Source: Stomorhina lunata
Taxonomy: Eukaryota; Arthropoda; Insecta; Diptera; Rhiniidae
Length of the DNA: 64,000 nucleotides
Direction: 5' to 3'
Assembly (NCBI GenBank): GCA_933228675.1
Contig: OW121740.1
Coordinates: 127,545,630 to 127,609,629, forward strand
The notes below the pieces were generated by a model that did not search any database, was not told the origin of the DNA, and worked only from the letters and a program-made list of their open reading frames with translations. The translations under genes and the position numbers were made by a program. Below are positions 11,416 through 23,822 of this stretch, in pieces (within the stretch, counting starts at the first letter, position 1; each line of letters opens with the position of its first letter).

Positions 11416-14261
11416 CCTATTATCGAAAACAAGATTTTCTAGGAAAAATTCTGTTATCGATAACACAAGATTTTCTAAAGAAAAATCCTATTGCCGATAA
11501 CACTAGAATTTCTAAATCCTGTTACACTATCCATAAAATATTTTTCTCGAAAATTTTTCAATAGAAAAATATTTTTATCGAAAATTTTTCTATAGAAAAA
11601 TATTTTTATCGAAAATTTTTCTATCGAAAAATATTTTTGTCGGAAATTTTTCTATAGAAAAATATTTTTATCAAAAATTTTCTATAGAAAAATATTTTTA
11701 TCGAAAAATTTTCAATAGAAAAATATTTTTATTGCAAATATTTCTATAGAAAAATATTTTTATCGAAAATATTTCTATAGAAAAATATTTTTATCGAAAA
11801 TATTTTTATCGAAAATTTTTCTATAGAAAAATTTTTTTATCGAAAATTTTTCTATAGAAAAATATTTTTATCGAAAATTTTTCTATAGCAAAATATTTTT
11901 ATCGAAAATTTTTCTATAGAAAAATATTTTTATCGAAAATTTTTCTATAGAAAAATATTTCTATCGAAAATTTTTCTATAGAAAAATATTTTTATAGAAA
12001 ATTTTTTTATAGAAAATTTTTTTTATCAAAAATTTTTCTATAGAAAAATTTTTTTATCTAAAATTTTTCTATAGAAAAATTTTTTTATCGAAAATTTTTC
12101 TATAGAAAAATTTTTTTATCGAAAATTTTTCTATAGAAAAATTTTTTTATCGAAAATTTTTCTATAGAAAAATTTTTTTATCGAAAATTTTTCTATAGAA
12201 AAATTTTTTTATCGAAAATTTTTCTATAGAAAAATTTTTTTATCAAAAATTTTTCTATAGAAAAATTTTTTTATCGAAAATTTTTCTATAGAAAAATTTT
12301 TTTATCAAAAATTGTTCTGTAGAAAAATTTTTTTATCGAAAATTTTTCTATAGAAAAATTTTTTTATCGAAAATTTTTCTATATAAACATTTTTTTATCG
12401 AAAATTTTTCTATAGAAAAATTTTTTTATCGAAAATTTTTCTATAGAAAAATTTTCGATAAAAAAATTTCTATAGAAAAATTTTTTTATTGAAAATTTTT
12501 CTATAGAACAATTTTTTTATCAAAAATTTTTCTATAGAAACATTTTTTTATCGAAAATTTTTCTATAGAAAAATTTTTTTATCGAAAATTTTTCTATAGA
12601 AAAATTTTTTTATCGAAAATTTTTCTATAGAAAAATTTTTTTATCGAAAATTTTTCAATAGAAAAATTTTTTTATCGAAAATTTTTCTATAGAAAAATTT
12701 TTTTATCGAAAATTTTTCTATAGAAAAATTTTTTTATCGAAAATTTTTCTATAGAAAAATTTTTTTATCGAAAATTTTTCTATAGAAAAATTTTTTTAAA
12801 GAAAATTTTTCTATATAAAAATATTTTTATCGAAAATTTTTCTATAGAAAAATATTTTTATCGAAAATTTTTCTATAGAAAAATATTTTTATCGAAAATT
12901 TTTCTATATAAAAATATTTTTATCGAAAATTTTTCTATAGAAAAATATTTTTATCGAAAATTTTTCTATAGAAAAATATTTTTATCGAAAATTTTTCTAT
13001 AGAAAAATATTTTTATCGAAAATGTTTCTATAGAAAAATATTTTTATCGAACATTTTCCTATAGAAAAATATTTTCACCGAAAATTTTTTTATAAAAAAA
13101 TATTTTTATCGAAAATTTTTCTATAGAAATATATTTTTATCAAAAACATTTCTATAGAAAAATATTTTTATCGAAAATGTTTCTATAGAAAAATATTTTT
13201 ATCGAACATTTTCCTATAGAAAAATATTTTCACCGAAAATTTTTTTATAAAAAAATATTTTTATCGAGGATTTTTCTACAGAAAAATACTTTTATCGAAA
13301 ATTTTTCTATAGAAAAATATTTTCATCGCAAATGTTTCTATAGAAAAATATTTTTATCGAAAATTTTTCCATAGAAAAATATTTTTATCGAAAATTTTTC
13401 TATAAAAAAATATTTTCTATAGAAAAATTTTCTACAGAAAATTTTTTCACCGACAATTTTTGTACCGAAAAATATTTTTATCGAAAATTTTTTTATAGAA
13501 AAATATTTTTATCGAAAATTTTTCTATAGAAAAATATTTTTATCAAAAAGTTTCTGTAGAAAAATATTTTATCGAAAATTTTTCTATAGAAAAAATAATT
13601 TTATTGAAAATTTTTCTATAGAAAAATATTTGTATCGAGGATTTTTCTATAGAAAAATATTTTTATCGAAAATGTTTCAATAGAAAAATATTTTTATCGA
13701 AAATTTTTCTATAGAAAAATATTTTTATCGAAAATTTTTCCATAGAAAAATATTGTTATCGAAAATTCTTCTATAGAAAAATATTGTTATCGAAAATTTT
13801 TATATAGAAAAATATTGTTATCGAAAATTTTTCTATAGAAAAATAGTTTCATCGAAAATTTTTGTAAGAAAAATATTTTTATCGAAAATTTTTCTATAGA
13901 AAATATTTTTATCTAAAATTTTTCTATAGAAAAATATTTTTATCGCAAATAGAAAATAGAAAAGTTTTTCTATAGAAAAATATTTTTATCGAAAATTTTT
14001 CTATAGAAAAATATTTTTATCTAAAATTTTTTAATAGAAAAATATTTTTATCGCAAATAGAAAATAGAAAAGTTTTTCTATAGAAAAATATTTTTATCGA
14101 AAATTTTTCTATAGAAAAATATTTTTATCGAAAATTTTTCTATAGAAAAATATTTTTATCGAACATTTTTCTATAGAAAAATGTTTTTACATAAAATTTT
14201 TTTATAGAAAATATTTTAATTGAAAATTTTTCTATAGAAAAATATTTTCATCGAAAATTTA
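11416..14261 (+). repeat. Satellite array 3, 31-bp unit, forward
   Basis: Opens with three degenerate 35-mer units (to about 11,520), then forward 31-bp units. Two variants are zoned: an AAAAATATTTTTATCG variant fills about 11,540-12,000 and 12,815-14,261, and an AAAAATTTTTTTATCG variant fills the middle, about 12,000-12,815. One unit near 12,445-12,470 is inverted (AAAAATTTTCGATAAAAAAA). The right third is more diverged and contains repeated oddities, for example GCAAATAGAAAATAGAAAAG at about 13,944 and again at 14,053. Confidence 0.95.
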
Positions 14262-15239
14262 TTTCTTTTTATATAATATTAACGAGTTAATTCCAGAATA
14301 TTCTTTGAAGTTATTTCCTTGACATTCCTTGATCCGGCATCCTTTTAAGGATCTACGTGTTTGTAACGCACATGCGATTAAACGTAAACTTTCATATGTC
14401 AAGTATTTTCTTTACAGCCAAAATGTCTTGCATACAAAATCATATAATTTGAACATAACAAACTTTATCCAATATAAAACTGTAGGAAAACTTGCGACAA
14501 CAGAAAAGGATAATAAAAAAGGAACAAAACAGAAACGATTGACGACAAGGATTTTCTCCAACTACGAGGACCATAATAAACTGGACGACAAGAATATTTA
14601 ATCTGAGTGTATAATAATTATTCTCTTATTTTTATAGACTCTCAAAAATGTTACAAGATTTTCATATTTTTATTCAAAGTTGAGAGAGAAGAAATAGAAA
14701 AGTTTTGTTTAATAACTCTCAATGGAGCCCACACGACGACGACAATGACGACGAGTAGAATGGGCACGTCTTTTTAGAAGGCGCACGTATTTAGAATTTT
14801 TTATTCGTTTCCTATACCTTAGATATAAACCCACAGCTTCTGTGAATGTTTGTTTTAGTTTTGATTTTAGATTCTAAAAATTTGGATAGATACATATCTT
14901 TTGTATTGACTGAGAAATGCATATTCCGAGTTTAACCCTCAACTATAAAAAGACAATAGAAAACCCCACACAAATTATTTAACTTCAAGAGTAAAAGGTA
15001 AAAATTGGAGAAGTTTTTCTAAGGGTGTTTAAAGAAAGAAGTTACCTACTCCAAAAACTATGAGATAAAAACTCTCGAAAGTGGGCAATAAAGAAAGAAA
15101 AGTTTACAGATACAAAAGAAAACAAAAAACAAATGAATATTAAAAAGTTTAGGTTTTTAAAAAGGGATTAGAAGAACTTTTTTAGAGTGAAAATAGACAA
15201 AAATTTTTCAATATAAATTTTTAAACTAATAAAAACCAA
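14262..15239. other. Unique spacer between oppositely oriented 31-mer arrays
   Basis: Non-satellite AT-rich sequence with a CGACGACGA-type triplet run at 14,730-14,755. A 90-codon open frame at 14,329-14,601 has no recognisable domain, and I do not support it as a gene. The spacer separates the forward array 3 from the reverse array 4. Confidence 0.6.
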
Positions 15240-16949
15240 AAGATTTTCCAAAGAAAAATCCTATTATCTATAGAAAAATTTTCGATAAAAAAATTTTTCT
15301 ATAGAAAAATTTTCGATAAAAAAATTTTTCTATAGAAAAATTTTCGATAAAAAAATTTGTCTATAGAAAAATTTTCTATAGAAAAATTTTTCTATAGAAA
15401 AACTTTCGATAAAAAATTTTTTCTATAGAAAAATTTTCGATAAAAAAAAATTTTTCTATAGAAAAATTTTCAATAAAAAATTTTTTCTATAGAAAAATTT
15501 TCGATAAAAAAATTTTTCTATAGAAAAATTTTCGATAAAAAAATTTTTCTATAGAAAAATTTTCGATAAAAAAATTTTTCTATAGAAAAATTTTCGATAA
15601 AAAAATTTTTCTAAAGAAAAATTTTCGATAAAAAAATTTTTCTATAGAAAAATTTTCGATAGATAAAAAAATTTTCTATACAAGAATATTCGATAAAAAA
15701 ATGTTTCTATACAAAGATTGTCGATAAAAATTTTTTAATAAAAAAATTTTCGATAAAAAATTTTACTGTAGAAAAATTTTCGACAAAAAAATTTTTCTAT
15801 AGAAAAATTTTCGATAAAAAAATTTTTCTATAGAAAAATTTTCGATAAAAAAATTTTTCGATAGAAAAATTTTCGATAAAAAAATTTTTCGATAGAAAAA
15901 TTTTCGATAAAAAAATTTTTCGATAGAAAAATTTTCGATAAAAAAATTTTTCTATAGAAAAATTTTCGATAAAAAAATTTTTCTATAGAAAAATTTTCGA
16001 TAAAAAAATTTTTCTATAGAAAAATTTTCGATAAAAAAAAATTTTTCTATAGAAAAATTTTCGATAAAAAAAAATTTTTCTATAGAAAAATTTTCGATAA
16101 AAAAATTTTTCTATAGAAAAATTTTCGATAAAAAAATTTTTCTATAGAAAAATTTTCGATAAAAAAATTTTTCTATACAAAAATTTTCGATAAAAAAATT
16201 TTTCTATACAAAAATTTTCGATAAAAAAATTTTTCTATACAAAAATTTTCGATAAAAAAATTTTTCTATACAAAAATTTTCGATAAAAAAATTTTTCTAT
16301 ACAAAAATTTTCGATAAAAAAATTATTCTATAGAAAAATGTTCGATAAAAAAATTTTTCTATAGAAAAATGTTCGATAAAAAAATTTTTCTATAGAAAAA
16401 TTTTCGATAAAAAAATTTTTCTATAGAAAAATTTTCGATAAAAAAATTTTCTATAGAAAAATTTTCGATAAAAAAATTTTTCTATAGAAAAATTTTCGAT
16501 AAAAAAATTTTTCTATAGAAAAATTTTCGATAAAAAAATTTTTCTATAGAAAAATTTTCGATAAAAAAATTTTTCTATAGAAAAATTTTCGATAAAAAAA
16601 TTTTTCTATAGAAAAATTTTCGATAAAAAAATTTTTCTATAGAAAAATTTTCGATGAAAAAATTTTTCTATAGAAAAATGTTCGATAAAAAAATTTTTCT
16701 ATAGATAAAAAAATTTTCTATACAAGAATATTCGATAAAAAAAAATGTTTCTATACAAAGATTGTCGATAAAAAATTTTCGATAAAAAAATTTTCGATAA
16801 AAAATTTTACTGTAGAAAAATTTTCGACAAAAAAATTTTTCTATACAAAAATTTTCAACAAAAAACATTTTTCTATACAAAAATTTTCGACAAAAAACAT
16901 TTTTCCATTGAAAAATTTCCGATAAAAAATTTTTCTATAAAAAAATCCA
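15240..16949 (-). repeat. Satellite array 4, 31-bp unit, reverse orientation
   Basis: Tandem 31-bp units reading CTATAGAAAAATTTTCGATA plus AAAAAATTTTT, the reverse complement of arrays 1-3. A run of about five identical TACAAAAA-variant units (16,170-16,320) marks a recent local expansion. A distinctive block containing CTATACAAGAATATTCGATA at 15,676 recurs at 16,718 with the same odd units behind it, so about 1,040 bp has been duplicated. Confidence 0.95.
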
Positions 16950-17205
16950 ATTATCGACAATAAGATTTTCTGAAAAAATCCTATTATTGACAGCAACATT
17001 TTCTAAAGAAAAATTCTGTTATCGACATCAAAATTTCTTAAAGAAAAACTATGTTATTGACATCAAAATTTTTTTAAGAAAAATCCTGTTATCAACAAGA
17101 TTTTCTATAGAAAAATCCTGTTATCGACAACAAGATTTTCTATTGAAAAATCCTGTTATCGACATTAAGATTTTTTAAAGAAAAATCCTGTTATCGACAA
17201 AAAAA
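16950..17205 (+). repeat. Degenerate 35-mer satellite, orientation 1
   Basis: Diverged units of the form CCTGTTATCGACAACAAG plus ATTTTCTATAGAAAAAT. It is the left outlier of array 5, cut off from it by 790 bp of non-satellite sequence. Confidence 0.85.
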
Positions 17206-17995
17206 ATTATGTAGGAGGTTGTGAGTTGAGTCAGGCATATATATCATAATAAAAAATCACTCAATATTTTGAAATTTCTATTTACAAAATATTTCAAAAT
17301 AAGCTCCAGTAAATTCTTATCTTGTTATATTTCATTCTGGTATTTTTTTTATAAATTATTAAAAGTATTTTTCAGTAGCAATAAAATGCAATTTAACAAG
17401 TGTAGTTTCAATTTGAAAACAAAATATTTTTCTTTTGATTATATTTCTTTTCATTTCATATTTTTACTGATAAGAAATTTGTAATGAAGAATAAGTGAAG
17501 AAAGTGAACACAAATGACTTTAATTTATTTTGTCTCGTAGTAGTTACCTCCTATTAAAAATTATGTTAGTACAAGTGTTTTTTTTTATTGCGGTTTCATT
17601 GGAGTGATAAGAAAAATATAAATTATAGAATTAACAAATCATTCCTCTGTCTATCTTTGTCACTTAATGTGAGGGTAAAGTAAGAAACGTGCAAATAATA
17701 TTGACAAGTTCATTTGCTAAAAATTGATAAAGTTATGATGACTAATCATTTCTTAATCATTAAGAATGTAAAAAAGATAAAACGAATATCTCTAATAGTA
17801 TTTAATGAATTGAAAAGAAAATTTTCAAATTGAAATTTATTTTGTTTGTAATTCTGCCAGAGGAAGTGATTGTCTTAAATACTTCCGTTTTCTGTCAAAT
17901 ACACAAAATTTGCTTTACACAATATTTACATAGAAAAACGGAAAAAATAAGAAAAAATAAGATTTTTTATAACATCGAGAATGTCTGTACAACAA
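17206..17995. other. Non-satellite interruption within the 35-mer domain
   Basis: AT-rich sequence with no recognisable gene or transposon ends. It could be an inserted element or original DNA around which the satellite spread. Open frames here are short and F/Y/K-rich. Confidence 0.6.
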
Positions 17996-20368
17996 TTTCG
18001 ATACCGACATCAAAATTTTCTTAAGATAGATCTTGTTGTCGACATTAAAATTTCCCAAAGCAAAATTTCTTCTAAACGACATCAAGATTTTCAAAAGAAA
18101 AATTTTATTATCGACATCAAGATTTTCTAGAGAAAAATCCTGTTATCGTCATCAAGGTTTTCAAATTAAATCTCACATTATCGACATCAAGATTCTCTAA
18201 AGAAAAATCCTGTTATCGACATTAAGACCTTCTAAAGAAAAATTTTGTTATCGACAAAAAGATGTTGTCAAGAAAAATCATGTTATCGACAACAAGAATT
18301 TCTAACGAAAAATCTTGTTATCGACAACAAGATTTCCTAAAGAAAAACCTGTAATCGACAACACGATTTTCTCAGAAAAAAATTTTGTTATCTAAAGAAA
18401 AATTCTGTTATCGACGAAAAGATTTTGTAAAAAAAAACATGTTATCAACAACAAGTATTTCTAAAGAAAAACTCTGTTATCGACACCAAAATTGTCTAAA
18501 CAAAAAACCTATTATCGACAACAAGATTTTTTCTACGAGAAATCCCGTTATCGACAATAAGATTTTCTCTACTAAAAATCCTGTTATCGACAACAAGATT
18601 TTCTATAGAAAATTTCTGTTATCGATGACAAGATTTTCTATAGAAAATTTCTGCTATCGATAACAAGATTTTCTATAGAAAATTTCTGTTATCGATAACA
18701 AGATTTTCTATAGAAAATTTCTGTTATCGATAACAAGATTTTCTAAAGAAAATTTCTGTTATCGATAACAAGATTTTCTATAGAAAATTCCTGTTATCGA
18801 TAACAAGATTTTCTATAGAAAATTCCTGTTATCGATAACAAGATTTTCTATAGAAAATTTCTGTTATCGATAACAAGATTTTCTATAGAAAATTTCCGTT
18901 ATCGATAACAAGATTTTCTATAGAAAATTTCCGTTATCGATAACAAGATTTTCTATAGAAAATTTCTGTTATCGATAACAAGTTTTTTTTATGGAAAATT
19001 TCTGTTATCGATAACAAGATTTTCTATAGAAAATTTCTGTTATCGATAACAAGATTTTCTATAGAAAATTTCTGTTATCGATAACAAGATTTTCTATAGA
19101 AAATTTATGTTATCGATAACAAGATTTTCTGTAGAAAATTTCTGTTATCGATAACAAGATTTTCTATAGAAAATTTCTGTTATCGATAACATGATTTTCT
19201 ATAGAAAATTTCTGTTATCTATAACAAGATTTTCTATAGAAAATTTCTGTTATCGATAACAAGATTTTCTATAGAAAATTTCTGCTATCGATAACAAGAT
19301 TTTCTATAGAAAATTTCTGTTATCGATAACAAGATTTTCTATAGAAAATTTCTGTTATCGATAACAAGATTTTCTATAGAAAATTTCTGTTATCGATAAC
19401 AAGATTTTCTATAGAAAATTTCTGTTATCGATAACAAGATTTTCTATAGAAAATTTCTGTTATCGATAACAAGATTTTCTATAGAAAATTTCTGTTATCG
19501 ATAACAAGATTTTCTATAGAAAATTTCTGTTATCGATAACAAGATTTTCTATAGAAAATTTCTGCTATCGATAACAAGATTTTCTATAGAAAATTTCTGC
19601 TATCGATAACAAGATTTTCTATAGAAAATTTCTGCTATCGATAACAAGATTTTCTATAGAAAATTTCTGTTATCGATAACAAGATTTTCTATAGAAAATT
19701 TCTGTTATCGATAACAAGATTTTCTAAAGAAAATTTCTGTTATCGATAACAAGATTTTCTATAGAAAATTTCTGTTATCGATAACAAGATTTTCTATAGA
19801 AAATTTCTGTTAACGATAACAAGATTTTCTATAGAAAATTTCTGTTATCGATAACAAGATTTTCTATAGAAAATTTCTGTTATCGATAACAAGATTTTCT
19901 ATAGAAAATTTCTGTTATCGATAACAAGATTTTCTATAGAAAATTTCTGTTATCGATAACAAGATTTTCTATAGAAAATTTCTGTTATCGATAACAAGAT
20001 TTTCTATAGAAAATTTCTGTTATCGATAACAAGATTTTCTATAGAAAATTTCTGTTATCGATAACAAGATTTTCTATAGAAAATTTCTGCTATCGATAAC
20101 AAGATTTTCTATAGAAAATTTCTGTTATCGATAACAAGATTTTCTATAGAAAATTTCTGTTATCGATAACAAGATTTTCTATAGAAAATTTCTGCTATCG
20201 ATAACAAGATTTTCTATAGAAAATTTCTGTTATCGATAACAAGATTTTCTATAGAAAATTTCTGTTATCGATAACAAGATTTTCTAAAGAAAATTTCTGT
20301 TATCGATAACAAGATTTTCTATAGAAATTTTCTGTTATCGATAACAAGATTTTCTATAGAAAATTTTC
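17996..20368 (+). repeat. Satellite array 5, 35-bp unit, orientation 1
   Basis: Degenerate from 17,996 to about 18,600, then about 50 nearly identical 35-bp units to 20,368. Each unit is GTTATCGATAAC, AAGA, TTTTCTATAGAAAA, TTTCT, so 26 of 35 bases lie in two perfect palindromes. Every unit contains TATCGATA. A CTGCTATCGATAAC variant occurs in three adjacent units at 19,560-19,640 and a few elsewhere, pointing to local duplication. Confidence 0.97.
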
Positions 20369-21595
20369 ATTAAAAAACTATTAGTAATTAAAACATTTGA
20401 GTCATTTTTTAAGGCGTTTTTTTTTTCTTTTTGTTTATTTCTTATTGTTTATAATATTTTTTATATTCTACTGATACATTTTTATAGTGTTTTGTTTAAC
20501 AAATAAAAAATTGAGGTACGATGTATTAAAATGACTATAATTCTGCCTAGTTTTCAAATTTATTATGTCCATTATATTGATAACATTTAACCCCATAAGA
20601 AGTAATTATAAGGTTTTTTATAAATATTTTTATTTTTTATATACAATATAATAACAAAAAAATTTGTTAACGAATCACTTCACTTTCACCGCTTTCAAAT
20701 GTTATTCTAATTATAACTAAAATTTGATTAATTTCATTGCAACAAAGTATTAAATAATATAAAATAATTTAATTTCAACCTAAATAATTTGAAAAGGGTG
20801 TTAATTGCAAATTAGTTCCATGAATAATGTAACTTTATAAATATCTTATTTTAACTTTAATATCAATTAACTTAAATTATTTTCTTAAATCTTTCCCTTT
20901 TCCTTTAAGCTCTAGGGGAAAAGTACAACAACAATTGCATAATTTCAAGGTCGTAATGTAAACGAGACAAATTGACTTAATTTTCTTGGTTGTCTGATGT
21001 TTCCTCCCATTTCTTCTTTTTTAAAGACTTTTACGGAATATCCCACAAAAATGGTCAATGTAATGCTGACTATTTGTATTATGTCCTCCTATAAAAGTGG
21101 GTGCACTTTATGCTTTTTTCATTATTTTTGTAATTTTTTTTAATTCTTTAAAGAAAACAATAAAATTATACCAACTGTCTAGACATGTTTCTTATACAAA
21201 GAGGAAAATACTAAAAGACTAATTGGGAGTTGCCAGGAATGGGGTCAAATTAGAGAAAAAGCAATTAAACTTTTTTCTTATTTTTAGGAATTAAAAAAAG
21301 TCTTAAATTTTTCTATAAATTACTTATCATCAAGAGCTGGAATGAAGATGTTTTATTCGACAGAAGTAAGTGATGTCGAAAATAGGGGTTGTCTTTATAT
21401 AAATTTGGGGTTGATAAAGAAATTATTCTTTATAAAATCTTGTAAATGATAGGACGTTTTTAGAAAATTGTTTCGATAAAATTATTTTTCTTTAAAAAAT
21501 TATCATGTTGATCGATAACAATATTTTTTTTAAAAGTCGTGTCGATAAGAAGTCGATAACAAAAATTACGGTATTCAGTGTCCAAATATTGATGT
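20369..21595. other. Spacer between inverted 35-mer arrays
   Basis: About 1.2 kb of AT-rich DNA that looks unique, flanked by 35-mer arrays of opposite orientation. The last ~150 bp contain diverged satellite pieces (TGATCGATAACAATATTTT). I see no ORF or transposon gene. If the two arrays are arms of a foldback element, this is its loop. Confidence 0.65.
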
Positions 21596-23822
21596 CGGTA
21601 ACAGAAATTTTCTTGTTATCGATAACAGAAATTTTCTATAGAAAGTCTGTTATCGATAACAGAAATTTTCTATAGAAAATCTTGTTATCGATAACAGAAA
21701 TTTTCTATAGAAAATCTTGTTATCGATAACAGAAATTTTCTATAGAAAATCTTGTTATCGATAACAGAAATTTTCTATAGAAAATCTTGTTATCGATAAC
21801 AAAAATTTTCTATAGAAAATCTTGTTATCCATAACAGAAATATTCTATAGAAAATCTTGTTATCGATAACAGAAATTTTCTATAGAAAATCTTGTTATCG
21901 ATAACAAAAATTTTTTACAGAAAATCGTGTTATCGGTAACAGACATTTTCTATAGAAAATCTTGTTATCGATAACAGAAATATTCTATAGAAAATCTTGT
22001 TATCGATAACAGAAATTTTCTATAGAAAATCCTGATATCGATAACAGAAATTTTCTATAGAAAATCTTGTTATCGATAACAGAAATTTTCTATAGAAAAT
22101 CTTGTTATCGATAAAAAAAATTTTTTACAGAAAATCGTGTTATCGATAACAGACATTTTCTATAGAAAATCTTGTTATCGATAACAGAAATTTTGTATAG
22201 AAAATCTTGTTATCGATAACAGAAATTTTCTATAGAAAATCTTGTTATCGGTAACAGAAATTTTCTATAGAAAATCTTGTTATCGATAAAAGAAATTTTC
22301 TATAGAAAATCTTGTTATCGATAAAAGAAATTATCTATAGAAAATCTTGTTATCGATAACAGAAATTTTCTATAGAAAATCTTGTTATCGATAACAGAAA
22401 TTTTCTGTAGAAAATCTTGTTATCGATAACAGAAATTTTCTATAGAAAATCTTGTTATCGGTAACAGAAACTTTCTACAGAACATCTTGTTATCGATAAC
22501 AGAAATTTTCTATAGAAAATCTTGTTATCGATAACAGAAATTTTCTATAGAAAATCCTGATATCGATAACAGAAATTTTCTATAGAAAATCTTGTTATCG
22601 ATAACAGAAATTTTGTATAGAAAATCTTGTTATCGATAACAGAAATTTTCTATAGAAAATCTTGTTATCGATAACAGAAATTTTCTATAGAAAATCTTGT
22701 TATCGATAACAGAAATTTTGTAGAGAAAATCTTGTTATCGATAACAGAAATTTTGTATAGAAAATCTTGTTATCGATAACAGAAATTCTGTATAGAAAAT
22801 CTTGTTATCGATAACAGAAATTTTCTATAGAAAATCTTGTTATCGATAACAGAAATTTTGTATAGAAAATCTTGTTATCGATAACAGAAATTTTGTATAG
22901 AAAATCTTGTTATCGATAACAGAAATTTTCTATAGAAAATCTTGTTATCGATAACAGAAATTTTCTATAGAAAATCTTGTTATCGATAACAGAAATTTTC
23001 TATAGAAAATCTTGTTATCGATAACAGAAATTTTCTATAGAAAATCTTGTTATCGATAATAGAAATTTTCTTTAGAAAATCTTGTTATCGATAACAGAAA
23101 TTTTCTTTAGAAAATCTTGTTATCGATAACAGAAATTTTCTATAGAAAATCTTGTTATCGATAACAGGAATTTTCTATAGAAAATCTTGTTATCGATAGC
23201 ATAAATTTTCTACCGAAAATCTTGTTATCGATAACAGAAATTTTCTATAGAAATTTTGTTATCGATAACAGAAATTCTATAGAAAATCATGTTATCGATA
23301 ACAGAAATTTTCTATAGAAAATCTTGTTATCGAAAACAGAAATTTTCAATAGAAAATCTTCTTATCGATAACAGAAATTTTCTATAGAAAATCTTGTTAT
23401 CGATAACAGAATTTTTTTTTAGAAAATTTTGTGATCGATAACAATATTTTTCTTTAGAAAATCTTGTTATCGATAACATAATTTTTCTTTAGAAAATATT
23501 GTGATAGATAACAGGATTTTTCTTTAGAAAATCTTGTTATCGACAACAGGATTTTACTTTAGAAAATCTTGTTATCGATAACAGGATTTTTCTTGACAAA
23601 ATCTTCTTGTCGATAACAGGATTTTTCTTCAGAATATCTTGTTCCCGATAACAGGATTTTTCTTCAGAAAATCTTGTTATTTATAAAAGGACTTTTCTTT
23701 AGAAAATCTTGTTATCGATATCTGGATTTTCCTTTAGAAAATCTTCATGTCGATAACAGAAAATCTTTTTTTCTCAAACAGAATTTTTTCTTAACAAAAT
23801 CTTGTCGATAACAGGAAATTCC
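21596..23822 (-). repeat. Satellite array 6, 35-bp unit, orientation 2
   Basis: About 60 units reading CTTGTTATCGATAACAGAAA then TTTTCTATAGAAAAT, the exact reverse complement of the array 5 unit. Units are homogeneous from 21,640 to about 23,200. They then grade into a CAGGATTTTTCTTTAG variant and decay to about 23,822. Clusters of TTTTGTATAG variants at 22,610-22,910 show local spread. The decayed edge lies away from array 5, mirroring array 5's decayed left edge. Confidence 0.97.

Noticed and set aside
10507..11432. Hydrophobic minus-strand frames of 64-151 codons
   Set aside because: Composition simply mirrors A-rich plus-strand DNA (Phe, Leu, Ile, Ser runs). No homology recalled, no conserved blocks.
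3688..18663. Open frames rich in F, Y, K and I within the satellites (for example 3,688-3,891, 7,309-7,533, 16,668-16,880, 18,385-18,663)
   Set aside because: They are read-through of the repeat unit and change frame because unit lengths are not multiples of three. No start context or domain.
2946..23822. CRISPR-like arrays of 29-35-bp repeats
   Set aside because: Units abut with no unique spacers, occur in a fly-like genome, and have no cas genes. They are tandem satellites.
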